DNA of 64,000 bases from Paramesorhizobium leguminum. GTDB taxonomy: Bacteria > Pseudomonadota > Alphaproteobacteria > Rhizobiales > Rhizobiaceae. This document shows, one piece after another, positions 9,145 to 16,371 of the stretch. A program made the position numbers and the translations under genes. The stretch is taken from positions 212,437 through 276,436 of the forward strand of contig NZ_QJTF01000002.1 in the NCBI RefSeq assembly GCF_003217235.1. Direction: 5' to 3'. Within the stretch, counting starts at the first letter, position 1. The number at the start of each line of letters is the position of its first letter. Under the pieces are notes generated by a model. It was not told the DNA's origin. It saw nothing but the letters and a program-made list of their open reading frames with translations, and did not search any database.

Positions 9145-9160
9145 ATTACAGAATTGTAAT
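9145..9160. promoter_or_regulatory. Candidate BrnA operator
   Basis: Perfect inverted repeat ATTACA-GAAT-TGTAAT, 18 bases upstream of the brnT start and just before its ribosome site. Antitoxins of this class bind inverted repeats in their own promoter. The assignment is by position and symmetry only. Confidence 0.45.
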
Positions 9161-9252
9161 AACAAAAACGGTGACTTGCAATATCAACTTTACCCAGAGC
9201 GCGCACTGTCCTTCAGTACTAAAATGTTTCATATACCAATTAAAAATGCTTA

Positions 9253-10152
9253 CTACACCGCCACATCCGCCTTGATCGCCGCGTGGGGCTCATACCCCAT
9301 CACTTCGAAATCATCGATCCGGTAATCATCGATACTCGCCGGCTTGCGTAAGAGCCGCATCTTGGGAAACTGCCTTGGCTCCCGCGACACCTGTTCGCGC
9401 GCCTGCTCCAGATGATTGAGATAAAGATGCACGTCGCCGCCCATCCAGATCAGCTCGCCCGGCTCAAGATCGGTCTGCTGCGCCACCATCATCAGCAATG
9501 CCGCGCCGCCGACGAAATTGAACGGCGCGCCGAGTTCCATGTCGCAGCTGCGCTGGTAGATCAGCAGATTGAGCCGGTTTCCGCCGGTGACGTGGAATTG
9601 ATAGACCATATGGCAGGGCGGCAATGCCATTTCGGGCAGTTCCGGCACATTCCAGCCATGGAAGAGCATCCGCCGGCTCGACGGGTTGGTCTTCAACGTC
9701 TCGATAACACTGGCGATCTGGTCGTATTCCTTGCCGTCCGCGCCCAGCCACCGGCGCCACTGCTTGCCATAGACCGGCCCGAGATCGCCCCATTCCAGCG
9801 CGAAATCATCGTCTTCCAGAATGCGCTTCTCGAATTCGGCTTGAGAAATAGTCTCGCCAGTCGCCTTGCGGTATTTGTCGAGCGGCCAGTCGGTCCAGAT
9901 GCGCACGTTTTCCCTGAGTAGCGCCTGGATATTCGTCTCGCCGGTCAGAAACCAGAGCATCTCCTTGACCGCCAGCTTCCAATAGACCCGCTTTGAGGTC
10001 AGGATCGGCACGGTGCCGTCCGAAAGATCGAAGCGCAGCATCGCGCCGAAGGTGGAGAGTGTGCCCACCCCCGTGCGGTCGATGCGCCTGTCGCCCTTTT
10101 CGAGGATATGGCTCAGCAGGTCGAGATATTGATATTCCGGATGCCGCGGCAT
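9253..10152 (-). CDS. thyA: Thymidylate synthase ThyA
   Basis: Converts dUMP and methylene-tetrahydrofolate to dTMP and dihydrofolate. The start at 10152 (MPRHPEYQYL) is the conserved one; an open extension to 10242 has no support. The protein has 299 residues, longer than the 264 of E. coli because of an extra segment at about 88-120. Catalytic Cys180 lies in LPPCHMVYQF. The folate and dUMP motifs QRSCDMELGAPFN and GDVHLYLNH are present. It is separated from folA by brnTA. Confidence 0.95.
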   Translation of the reverse strand: MPRHPEYQYLDLLSHILEKGDRRIDRTGVGTLSTFGAMLRFDLSDGTVPILTSKRVYWKLAVKEMLWFLTGETNIQALLRENVRIWTDWPLDKYRKATGETISQAEFEKRILEDDDFALEWGDLGPVYGKQWRRWLGADGKEYDQIASVIETLKTNPSSRRMLFHGWNVPELPEMALPPCHMVYQFHVTGGNRLNLLIYQRSCDMELGAPFNFVGGAALLMMVAQQTDLEPGELIWMGGDVHLYLNHLEQAREQVSREPRQFPKMRLLRKPASIDDYRIDDFEVMGYEPHAAIKADVAV

Positions 10153-10248
10153 GATTTCGTCTCCAACCCGCGCTTTATATGGAAGAACGGCCCGCAAAAA
10201 TAGCAAAACTCCGGCGCATGCACCGGAGTTTTGCTCAAACATCCAAAA

Positions 10249-10560
10249 TCAGAGGGTAGCGAGTTTTCCGAGCGCCTTGGCAGTCAGATAATAGAAGGTG
10301 ACGCGCTGCTTGTTGCGATCACCCTTCATCAATTCGCCGACACTCTTGATGACTTCCTTGCCTTTGTCGGCATCGGTGATGCCAAGCTTCTTCTCGACCC
10401 AGCTTTTACGCACGCGCTCAACCTCGTCCGCATCGGAAGCAGCGACCAGCGAGGAATCCTTGTTGCGCAAGGCGATGCCCAGATGCTTTACGATCTTGTC
10501 CACGACTGCCGGATCAGCACCAGCATCGTAACGGCGGACGTCTTCGATATATTCACTCAT
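10249..10560 (-). CDS. DUF2853 family protein
   Basis: 103 residues from the ATG at 10560, which has GGAG 8 bases upstream. The sequence is helical and charged (MSEYIEDVRRYDAGADPAVV ... KSWVEKKLGI) and fits the DUF2853 family of small cytoplasmic alphaproteobacterial and Bacteroidetes proteins. Function is unknown. It precedes thyA on the same strand with a 96-bp gap and probably has its own promoter. Confidence 0.8.
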   Translation of the reverse strand: MSEYIEDVRRYDAGADPAVVDKIVKHLGIALRNKDSSLVAASDADEVERVRKSWVEKKLGITDADKGKEVIKSVGELMKGDRNKQRVTFYYLTAKALGKLATL

Positions 10561-10857
10561 GAGAATTCTCCTTCGGCTCTGGCCAACCCGGCCAACGGCT
10601 GCGTAAAGCCAGCCGGATTGAATGGAATCTGCGATAGCCCCCGCCGAAACATCGACCAGCGAAAACTGCCTGTCAATGCCCGCTACGCTGGAAGAACAGC
10701 GGCATTTCCCGGCGGCATATCCATCCATTAACATAGTATTTACACCGTATATCACGTATAAGCTCATGAAAAATCGATTAATAGATCGTAAAAGCGCCTG
10801 CAAATCCGCATGTCATTTCGCACCCGCTACCCTCTTCCATTTTTCAGCAAAAGCGCT
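10561..10857. other. Intergenic region before ssrA
   Basis: About 300 bases between the start of the DUF2853 gene and ssrA. It must carry both promoters. AT-rich stretches near 10735-10800 are the likely location of the DUF2853 promoter. A TTATATA at 10857-10863 is in the right place for an ssrA -10 element, but no good -35 element accompanies it. I see no gene. Confidence 0.4.
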
Positions 10858-10870
10858 TATATACGACCTG

Positions 10871-11210
10871 CCGGTTTCGACCGGCTATGGTGATAAACGG
10901 ACGATGTAATAAACCTATTGGACCCGGGGGCGGTACCCGGCGCCTCCACCACAATGCAGCTTGCATATCCATGCTGCCTTGTGGCGGGGGCGAAATAGGA
11001 TCGACAAGGGTGTAAAGATCGCTCTTTTGCTCGGCATGATACCACCGTTATCGGGTCAAAAGTGTAGTTGCAAACGACAACAACGCTAAGGGATATGCTG
11101 TAGCTGCCTAATGGCGGTTCCAGAATTCCGATCTAAGTCCTTCTGGTTAGCACCTTGAGGCGGGGTTCGGAGGTACCTGGCAACAGAAACCTCCACTTCC
11201 TCGGCACCCC
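10871..11210 (+). ncRNA. ssrA: tmRNA, circularly permuted two-piece form
   Basis: The acceptor piece comes first and ends in GCGCCTCCACCA at 10951. After a short processed spacer the coding piece begins with GGGGGCG at 10986. These two ends pair as a 7-bp acceptor stem, as expected for the permuted alphaproteobacterial gene. The coding piece contains the tag frame at 11070-11111 and ends in a pseudoknot-like region (GGAGGT ... ACCTCC) near 11170-11195. The outer boundaries are estimates. The RNA rescues stalled ribosomes and tags the nascent protein for ClpXP, with SspB (14789) as the adaptor. Confidence 0.9.
11070..11111 (+). other. Proteolysis tag reading frame of tmRNA
   Basis: Resume codon GCA followed by codons encoding ANDNNAKGYAVAA and TAA. 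The pattern AN-DNNA-...-AA is the alphaproteobacterial tag form; the C-terminal AVAA fits recognition by ClpX and the AN-DNN part fits SspB binding. Confidence 0.92.
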
Positions 11211-11279
11211 TAAATTGCTGTTCCCATGACGCGATTTTCATGGAAGAAATCGCGGCGATGGATTTATCGCGGGGGCGCA

Positions 11280-11516
11280 ATGGCAATGATTCACAATGAG
11301 CGCTGGAAACTGACGGCCAATTGGCTAAATACTGTTGCCGCCGGTACCATAATTGCCGGGAGCTTATCGCCTCTGGTCGCCACTACCTATGGATTGCCGA
11401 CAGCGGCTGCTTTGTTTCCCGCCTGGCTTATCGTCGCATTGCCGTTCGTTTGGATTTCGGTGGGAATTATGTTACATATGGTGGCAAGAGCCATTCTCGG
11501 GAGACTGAAGGAATGA
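11280..11516 (+). CDS. Small two-span membrane protein, NER-KL-AN family (micro-operon 1, gene a)
   Basis: 78 residues from the ATG at 11280 (another ATG at 11286; an earlier one at 11226 would start just after tmRNA). It has two hydrophobic spans (about 20-38 and 45-68) between a charged start (HNERWKLTANWLN) and a basic end (LHMVARAILGRLKE). It is clearly related to the 71-residue protein at 27980-28195: both share NER-x-KL-x-AN near the start and LH-x-[IV]-AR-x2-LGRLK at the end. The stop overlaps the next start (ATGA). I do not recognise a characterised family. Both termini are probably on the same side of the membrane. Confidence 0.7.
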   Translation: MAMIHNERWKLTANWLNTVAAGTIIAGSLSPLVATTYGLPTAAALFPAWLIVALPFVWISVGIMLHMVARAILGRLKE

Positions 11517-11632
11517 CAATGCTTCAAGTCTTTGCTGTTTTCGGCGTACCAGCGATTCTTCTGGCAATAGGTCTGGTCACGCTGGTTATTGCAAAACGCG
11601 GCAGTGGCGATCACCTTCGCCCCGGCGAATAG
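11513..11632 (+). CDS. 39-residue single-span membrane protein (micro-operon 1, gene b)
   Basis: ATG at 11513 overlaps the preceding stop. The peptide has one hydrophobic span (MLQVFAVFGVPAILLAIGLV...) and a basic tail ending DHLRPGE. The next small protein also ends in R-L-HPGE, pointing to a tandem duplication. It is too short for family assignment; support comes from tight coupling and the parallel arrangement at 27.7-28.2 kb. Confidence 0.6.
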   Translation: MTMLQVFAVFGVPAILLAIGLVTLVIAKRGSGDHLRPGE

Positions 11633-11638
11633 TCCCCC

Positions 11639-11764
11639 GTGAATTCGGCATCTTTTTTCTTCTGGTTTATCCTGCCTTTCCTCATTGCGGCGGCGGGTTG
11701 GGGTATCGCGCTTCTCAATGACTGGAACGATCGCCGCCACAATCGCTTGCATCCGGGCGAATAA
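11639..11764 (+). CDS. 41-residue single-span membrane protein (micro-operon 1, gene c)
   Basis: GTG at 11639, six bases after the previous stop and in the same frame. One hydrophobic span follows the start (SASFFFWFILPFLIAAAGWG), then a polar tail ending NRLHPGE. The span resembles the two 34-residue proteins at 27722-27983 (shared S-x2-FF, LP, AA-x-G and a following Asp). No ATG is available, so the start is uncertain. The ribosome site is weak, so translation may depend on the upstream gene. Confidence 0.55.
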   Translation: MNSASFFFWFILPFLIAAAGWGIALLNDWNDRRHNRLHPGE

Positions 11765-11851
11765 TTCACGGCCTAAAGCCAGAAATTCCCCCTCATTACT
11801 TCATCACCGCATACTTGCCGTCTTCATGGTTGTATTCGCGTGAGGATTCTA

Positions 11852-12398
11852 ATGTCAAAGGATACCGACCGTTTCTTCGTGCTCACCGGAGGCCCCGGTT
11901 CTGGCAAAAACACCTTGATTGAAGTTCTGCGCGAGTCGGGCTATGCTTCGTCTGCCGAAGCGGGTCGCGGCATAATTCAGCGGCAAATGGCAATCTCAGG
12001 TCCCGCGCTTCCTTGGGCGAACCCGGCGCTTTTTGCCGAGACTATGCTGGTTTGGGAAATGCGCTCATATGAGATCGCGCGGCAGGAAGATGGGATCGTC
12101 TTCTTCGACCGCGGTTTGCCCGATATTGCGTCTGGCACTTGAGGGGCTGCCCGTGCCAGAGCACACTGCAAAAGCGGCGGAGAGATTTCGCTACAATCGC
12201 ATGGTCTTTGTACTTCCGCCCTGGCCGGAAATCTTCAAGCGAGATGCTGAACGCAAGCAGGATTTGGACGAGGCGCGACGAACCTTCGAGGCGGTGTCGG
12301 CAGCCTATATGGCGTGCGGCTATGAATTAATCACCGTGCCGCGCGTGACCGTCGAAGAGCGCGTGCGCTTTGTACTCAAAAAGGCGGGGCTGCTTTGA
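11852..12398 (+). pseudogene. Frameshifted P-loop ATPase/kinase (NadR-like AAA family)
   Basis: The first part (11852-12142) gives FFVLTGGPGSGKNTLIE, a P-loop at residues 13-21, and FFDRGLPDIASG before a TGA. The second part continues in another frame as LALEGLPVPEHTAKAAERFR through FVLKKAGLL, ending at 12398. The shift lies near 12125-12138 and needs one extra base or two missing bases. The P-loop also has Asn where Ser/Thr is required after GK. Both defects point to decay, although a sequencing error could explain the shift. Intact relatives are about 180 residues with unknown substrate. Confidence 0.7.
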
Positions 12399-12459
12399 GC
12401 CTAAAGGCTCATGAGGGCAGGCTGCCGATACAGCCGCCCGCCTTTATAAATATTCTCTA

Positions 12460-13674
12460 TTATTCCGCAGGCGCTTCCACCGTCATTTTCGCCCGGCGGC
12501 GGCCCAGCGAAACTTGCGTCAAAACAAACGCCGCGACCGCGCAGGCGGCGATGGCGACTACCATCGGCATCGCCGTGCCGTCGAAGAACGCACCGGCGAT
12601 GCCCATGGCGATTGCTCCGGCGACGAATTGCAGCGTTCCCATCAAAGCCGATGCCGTCCCCGCGATCTGGCCATGCTCCTCAAGCGCCAGCACCGATGTC
12701 GTCGGGAGCACCAGGCCGAGGAAGCCGTAGCCGACGAACAGGAACGCCGCCATCACGTAGAGAGACTGGAAGCCCGACATCATCACAGCCACCATCAACG
12801 CCATCGCCACTGCATAACCGGTGACTGCCATGCGCACCACCCGCACCAGGCCATATCGGTCCGCCAGCCAGCCGGAGAGTTGCGACACGCTGAAAAACGA
12901 CACGGCATTGATCGAAAACGCGATGCTGTATTGCGTCGGCGTCAGGCCGTAATGGTCGATCAGCACGAAGGACGAACTGGCGAGATAGACGAAGAATGAC
13001 GACAGGCCCAGGCCGCCAATGAAGGTGAGGCCAAGAAAATTGCCGTCCTTAAGCAACAGCCGGTAGGCGCCGAGCGCGCTGCCGAGGCTGCTTTCAACCC
13101 GCGCCGATTTGGGCCGCGTTTCCTTCAGCGATGTGGCGAGCAGCACCATGCCGATGAGCGCCGCAATCAGCACCGCCCAGAACACGCCGCGCCAGCCGAA
13201 GAAGCTGATGATCGCCGTTCCTGTCAGGGGCGCGAGAATGGGCGATATGCTAAAGACCAGCATCAGCATCGACATCAGTCGCGCCGCGTCCACGCCGGTG
13301 TGCAGATCGCGCACCACGGCGCGCGGAATGACCATGCCCGCGCTGGCGCCGATGCCTTGCAGGAAGCGAAAGGCGACGAGCGTATCGATATCTCCCGCAA
13401 GCGCTGACCCGATGCTGCCGATGGCGAAGAGCACAAGGCCGGCATAAAGCGGCATTTTACGGCCCAGCATATCCGATAGTGGTCCGACGAAAAGCTGCGC
13501 CAACCCCATCGAGATAAAGAAGGCGAGCAGGCTCATTTGCACCGCGCTCGTCTCCGCCTGAAGATCGGCGCCGATCGTCGGCAACGCCGGCAGATACATG
13601 TCGATCGCAAAGGGTCCAATCGCCGATACCAGTCCAAGAATGACCGCAGTGTGAAAAAATCTTGATGTCATCAT
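12460..13674 (-). CDS. Bcr/CflA-type drug efflux transporter (MFS)
   Basis: 404 residues with about 12 membrane spans. The signature DMYLPALPTI near the N-terminus and GPLSDMLGRKMPLYAGL between spans 2 and 3 place it in the Bcr/CflA drug:H+ antiporter family; GASAGMVIPRAVVRDLH is the second family motif. It is divergent from a TetR regulator, with two operator-like palindromes between them, so repression by that regulator is likely. The drug range cannot be told from sequence. Two adjacent ATGs exist at the start. Confidence 0.9.
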   Translation of the reverse strand: MMTSRFFHTAVILGLVSAIGPFAIDMYLPALPTIGADLQAETSAVQMSLLAFFISMGLAQLFVGPLSDMLGRKMPLYAGLVLFAIGSIGSALAGDIDTLVAFRFLQGIGASAGMVIPRAVVRDLHTGVDAARLMSMLMLVFSISPILAPLTGTAIISFFGWRGVFWAVLIAALIGMVLLATSLKETRPKSARVESSLGSALGAYRLLLKDGNFLGLTFIGGLGLSSFFVYLASSSFVLIDHYGLTPTQYSIAFSINAVSFFSVSQLSGWLADRYGLVRVVRMAVTGYAVAMALMVAVMMSGFQSLYVMAAFLFVGYGFLGLVLPTTSVLALEEHGQIAGTASALMGTLQFVAGAIAMGIAGAFFDGTAMPMVVAIAACAVAAFVLTQVSLGRRRAKMTVEAPAE

Positions 13675-13805
13675 CGAAACTTTCGAAAGAGAGGACCGGT
13701 CAGGCAGCGCGTCTTGGGAGGATACGGGGTTCCGCCAGACCGATCGTCCGAAATGAGAGAATTCTTAAGCACCCCTTTTGTTGCAAAAGGAGTCATTGGT
13801 CCGAA

Positions 13806-13841
13806 TTGGACAGTGGTGTCAAATTAGACAGTATTGTCTAA
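13806..13841. promoter_or_regulatory. Two tandem TetR-type operators between the efflux gene and its regulator
   Basis: Site 1 at 13806-13823 reads TTGGACA-GTGG-TGTCAAA; site 2 at 13824-13841 reads TTAGACA-GTAT-TGTCTAA, a near-perfect palindrome. The sites are directly adjacent, 18 bp centre to centre, and fit TT-x-GACA-N4-TGTC-x-AA. Their place, 130 bp from the efflux start and 28 bp from the regulator start, suits joint repression of both genes. Confidence 0.65.
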
Positions 13842-13868
13842 ACCGTCAAGCTGCCTTATGTTCGCTCC

Positions 13869-14570
13869 ATGAAACATGCTGACAAATCTGCTGTCATAGC
13901 CAGCCGGGCATTCGCCTGTTCCGATTTTGGCACGGCCGAAACGGGTCTGTCTTTCACCCGGCCCGGCAGCGGCCAATGCATGAAGCGTGATACCATCCTC
14001 GATGCCGCGGCGCGCGCCTTCTGCCGCGATGGCTTCGCCGGTGCGAGCATCGATCTCATTGCCGCCGAGGCAAGCGTTTCGCGCCAGACTATCTACAATC
14101 ATTATCGTGACAAGGAAATGTTGTTCGGCGCGGTCGTGGGCGAAATCATGGAGCGTATGAACGCCGCGCTTTCCGGCATTCTCACCACCTTCCCTGAAAA
14201 GCCGGACAATCTGGAACAGGAACTCACCCTCTTCGCTATCAGGCTGGGCAAGAACTGCACCTGCAACCGGGATGGCGAATTTTTGCGCAAGCTGATCCAG
14301 GCTGAGGGAGAACGCTATCCTGAGCTATTCGCCGCTTGGCGCGAGATTGGACCCGCCAGGGTTTGGTCCACCGTCTCGGACAAGCTTGCCCGGCTGGCGA
14401 AAAGCGGCGCGCTCGATATCGACGATCCGGATTTGGCGGTTCGCCAATTCCTGGCGCTCGTCAATGCCGACCTCCAGTTCTGCGGGCTGATGGGCAAGAC
14501 GCCGACGGAAAAAGAGATCGAGAACGCTGCCCGCAATGGTGTGCGAACCTTCCTGCGCGCGTTTGGTTGA
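13869..14570 (+). CDS. TetR-family transcriptional regulator
   Basis: The helix-turn-helix domain is MKRDTILDAAARAFCRDGFA with IAAEASVSRQTIYNHYRDKE, followed by a ligand-binding domain with an AefR-like C-terminal region. From the ATG at 13869 the protein is 233 residues, with 37 extra residues before the domain. An ATG at 13980 would give the usual TetR length. Neither start has a clear ribosome site. It probably represses itself and the divergent efflux gene through the tandem palindromes. Confidence 0.85.
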   Translation: MKHADKSAVIASRAFACSDFGTAETGLSFTRPGSGQCMKRDTILDAAARAFCRDGFAGASIDLIAAEASVSRQTIYNHYRDKEMLFGAVVGEIMERMNAALSGILTTFPEKPDNLEQELTLFAIRLGKNCTCNRDGEFLRKLIQAEGERYPELFAAWREIGPARVWSTVSDKLARLAKSGALDIDDPDLAVRQFLALVNADLQFCGLMGKTPTEKEIENAARNGVRTFLRAFG

Positions 14571-14751
14571 CATGCTTTCTCCCGCTATCCTGCTACAGCA
14601 AGTCTTCCCTGAAACCTTTGCCACGTGAACGCATTCCCATCTGCTTGGTATTGCGCCATAATGGCGATGCGGTTTATGGCTCTTTCGTTCTTGAGCGCGC
14701 CCCCGAAAAGCTCCCGGCTTTTCGGATGTGATCCGTCTCCTTAGAACGAAC

Positions 14752-14782
14752 TTGACATTAAACCGCGAATCCGTGGGATAAG
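14752..14782 (+). promoter_or_regulatory. Candidate sspB promoter placed for a leaderless mRNA
   Basis: A perfect TTGACA at 14752-14757 is followed after 19 bases by GATAAG (4 of 6 matches to the -10 consensus) at 14777-14782. Transcription would begin at about 14789, which is the A of the sspB ATG. No ribosome site is visible before that ATG. The spacing is slightly long. Confidence 0.4.
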
Positions 14783-14788
14783 CACTTT

Positions 14789-15352
14789 ATGGTACAGGAT
14801 CTGATCCGTTACGATATTCTCGCTCAGGAAGCGCTGCGCGGTGTCATCCGCAAAGTGCTGATGGAAGTCGCCAAGGCCGGACTTCCGGGCAATCACCATT
14901 TCTTCATCACCTTTCTGACGGAAGCTCCCGGTGTCCGCATCTCGTCGCGGCTGAAGGAGAAATACCCCGAGCAGATGACGATCGTATTGCAGCATCAGTT
15001 CTGGGATTTTCAGGTGACCGAGCAATTGTTCGAAGTCGGCCTCTCCTTCGGAGACATTCCCGAACGCTTGGTAATACCCTTCTCCGCCATCCGCGGCTTC
15101 TATGATCCCTCGGTCAATTTCGAGCTGGAGTTCGATGTATCGGCGCTTGAACCCGCAGGCGACAATGATTCCGATGCCGCGGTTACCCGTATCGAAGCGC
15201 TGGACGAGTCTGAGGAAAAGGTGAAACCGAAGGCGAAATCCGCCGCCAAAACCCCGAAAAAATCCGCCGCCAAAGCCGGCGACAAGGACAAGACCGACGA
15301 AGCCAAGCAATCGGCTGATGTCGTCTCGCTCGATGCCTTCCGCAAGAAATAG
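14789..15352 (+). CDS. sspB: SspB-like adaptor of ClpXP
   Basis: 187 residues. The N-terminal 115 match the alphaproteobacterial SspB fold (IRYDILAQEALRGVIRKVLM, FFITFLTEAPGVRIS, YPEQMTIVLQHQFWDF). A Lys/Ala-rich flexible linker then leads to the C-terminal VVSLDAFRKK, the ClpX-binding tail. It delivers ssrA-tagged proteins to ClpXP; its RNA partner ssrA is 3.6 kb upstream. A palindromic repeat starts at the stop codon. Confidence 0.9.
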   Translation: MVQDLIRYDILAQEALRGVIRKVLMEVAKAGLPGNHHFFITFLTEAPGVRISSRLKEKYPEQMTIVLQHQFWDFQVTEQLFEVGLSFGDIPERLVIPFSAIRGFYDPSVNFELEFDVSALEPAGDNDSDAAVTRIEALDESEEKVKPKAKSAAKTPKKSAAKAGDKDKTDEAKQSADVVSLDAFRKK

Positions 15353-15396
15353 CGCGATCCCGAAAAGTTGCAGGCTTTTTGGATAAGATCATGCGG
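15352..15396. repeat. GATC-flanked 45-bp palindrome (rhizobial type), directly after sspB
   Basis: GCGCGATC-CCGAAAAG ... CTTTTTGGA-TAAGATCATGC. It belongs to the same family as 35562-35604, 56073-56117 and 59048-59090; this copy has a degenerate left end. It could act as the sspB terminator. Confidence 0.65.
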
Positions 15397-15417
15397 CTAT
15401 AACAGGGCTCCAATCCA

Positions 15418-15627
15418 ATGAACGACATCGTCAATTTGCGCCAATTCAAAAAGCGTAAAAAGCGCGATGAAAAAGAGCAGGCTGCTGTGGAAAATCGCAT
15501 CCGGCATGGGCGGACGGGTGTCGAGAAGAAATTCGAGCGCGAGAAAGCGCTGAAGACAAGCGAATTTCTAGAACGCAATCGTCTCGATCCGCCTCCCTCT
15601 CCCGAAACCGGCGACGATGGCGCATGA
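15418..15627 (+). CDS. DUF4169 family small protein
   Basis: 69 residues, strongly basic and helical (NLRQFKKRKKRDEKEQAAVE ... FEREKALKTSEFLERNRLD), matching the DUF4169 family of alphaproteobacteria. Function unknown. It overlaps the next gene by 4 bp (ATGA), so the two are translated together. Confidence 0.8.
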   Translation: MNDIVNLRQFKKRKKRDEKEQAAVENRIRHGRTGVEKKFEREKALKTSEFLERNRLDPPPSPETGDDGA

Positions 15628-15938
15628 GCGCGTCCGACGATCCCCCTCCGCGCTCCGGCAGTTCCCGTTCTGCCGGCCCCCGTTCTGCCGGCCCCCGTGC
15701 TGTCGGCCCCCATCCTGCCGGCATTGTGCGTAAACGCTCTATCAGCCTTCACGGCCATGCCACCAGCTTTTCTCTGGAAGACGCCTTCTTTGAAATCATC
15801 GAGACAATAGCCCGCGAGCGCAGCATTTCGCTGAGTGCTCTCGTCGCGGAAGTCGACGACGGGCGCGACAAGCGCGCGAACCTCTCCTCAGCGTTGCGGC
15901 TCTATGCGCTGGAATGGGTGAAATCCGGCGGGAGTTAG
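15624..15938 (+). CDS. Ribbon-helix-helix domain protein
   Basis: 104 residues. A Pro/Arg/Ser/Gly-rich N-terminal tail (1-33) contains a short amino-acid repeat. The RHH_4-type domain follows (RKRSISLHGHATSFSLEDAF then FEIIETIARERSISLSALVA). DUF4169 and RHH genes commonly occur as neighbours in this order. A DNA-binding role is inferred from the fold. Its TAG stop lies in the terminal repeat of an interspersed element, so the last residues may differ in strains lacking that element. Confidence 0.8.
   Translation: MSASDDPPPRSGSSRSAGPRSAGPRAVGPHPAGIVRKRSISLHGHATSFSLEDAFFEIIETIARERSISLSALVAEVDDGRDKRANLSSALRLYALEWVKSGGS
15666..15721 (+). repeat. 15-bp tandem repeat inside the RHH gene
   Basis: Units at 15666, 15681 and 15696 (CGTTCTGCCGGCCCC, twice exact, then two changes) and a partial fourth at 15711. 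They encode a five-residue R-S-A-G-P repeat, so length changes stay in frame. Confidence 0.8.
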
Positions 15939-16165
15939 AGCATTTCACATCCACATGGAAACAACGGTGCGCCCTTCACCCCCGTGGTTCGAGGCTCGCT
16001 ACGCTCGCACCTCACCATGAGGGTGAAGGGTCGCAGCGCCGCAGTAGCCCTCATCCTGAGGTGCGTAGTGGACCCTGAGCTTGTCGAAGGGGTAACGAAG
16101 CCTCGAAGGGCGAGGGCGCTTGGCGATTCCATCAAAACATGAACCGCTATAGAGCGGTTCATGTT
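15936..16165 (-). repeat. Interspersed MITE-like element, copy 2, with an extra end fragment
   Basis: Inverted relative to 3620-3818: it shares the CCTCACCATGAGGGTGAAGG palindrome and the GGCGCTTGGCGATTCCATCA end. The element starts with TAGAGC, whose TAG is the stop of the upstream gene. After 16150 the beginning of the element recurs in opposite orientation (TAGAGCGGTTCATGTTTTGA), giving a perfect hairpin. From 16200 to 16371 there is another REP-like GTCATCCC palindrome near 16228-16253 and no gene. Confidence 0.7.
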
Positions 16166-16371
16166 TTGATGGATGGCTTGAATTCAGCTTTTTGAACCGT
16201 TGTTGCCATGGATAGGTAGAGGAATGGATCCCAATGACAAGCACTGGGATGACGGTTGCTTTGCTGTTGGCAAGCCAAACCTTCAACCTCTCCGCTTGGC
16301 AGAAGCATATCCGGTAGTGAAAAACCATATCCACCCCGTCGACGACTTATCAGACGGTCGCGTACCCCTTT

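Noticed and set aside
10871-11045. Short protein frames within the tmRNA gene
   Set aside because: The region is explained by RNA structure and acceptor-stem pairing.
10871-12398. Genomic island or prophage at ssrA
   Set aside because: No integrase, no direct repeat of the ssrA end, and no phage genes; only a few small genes follow.
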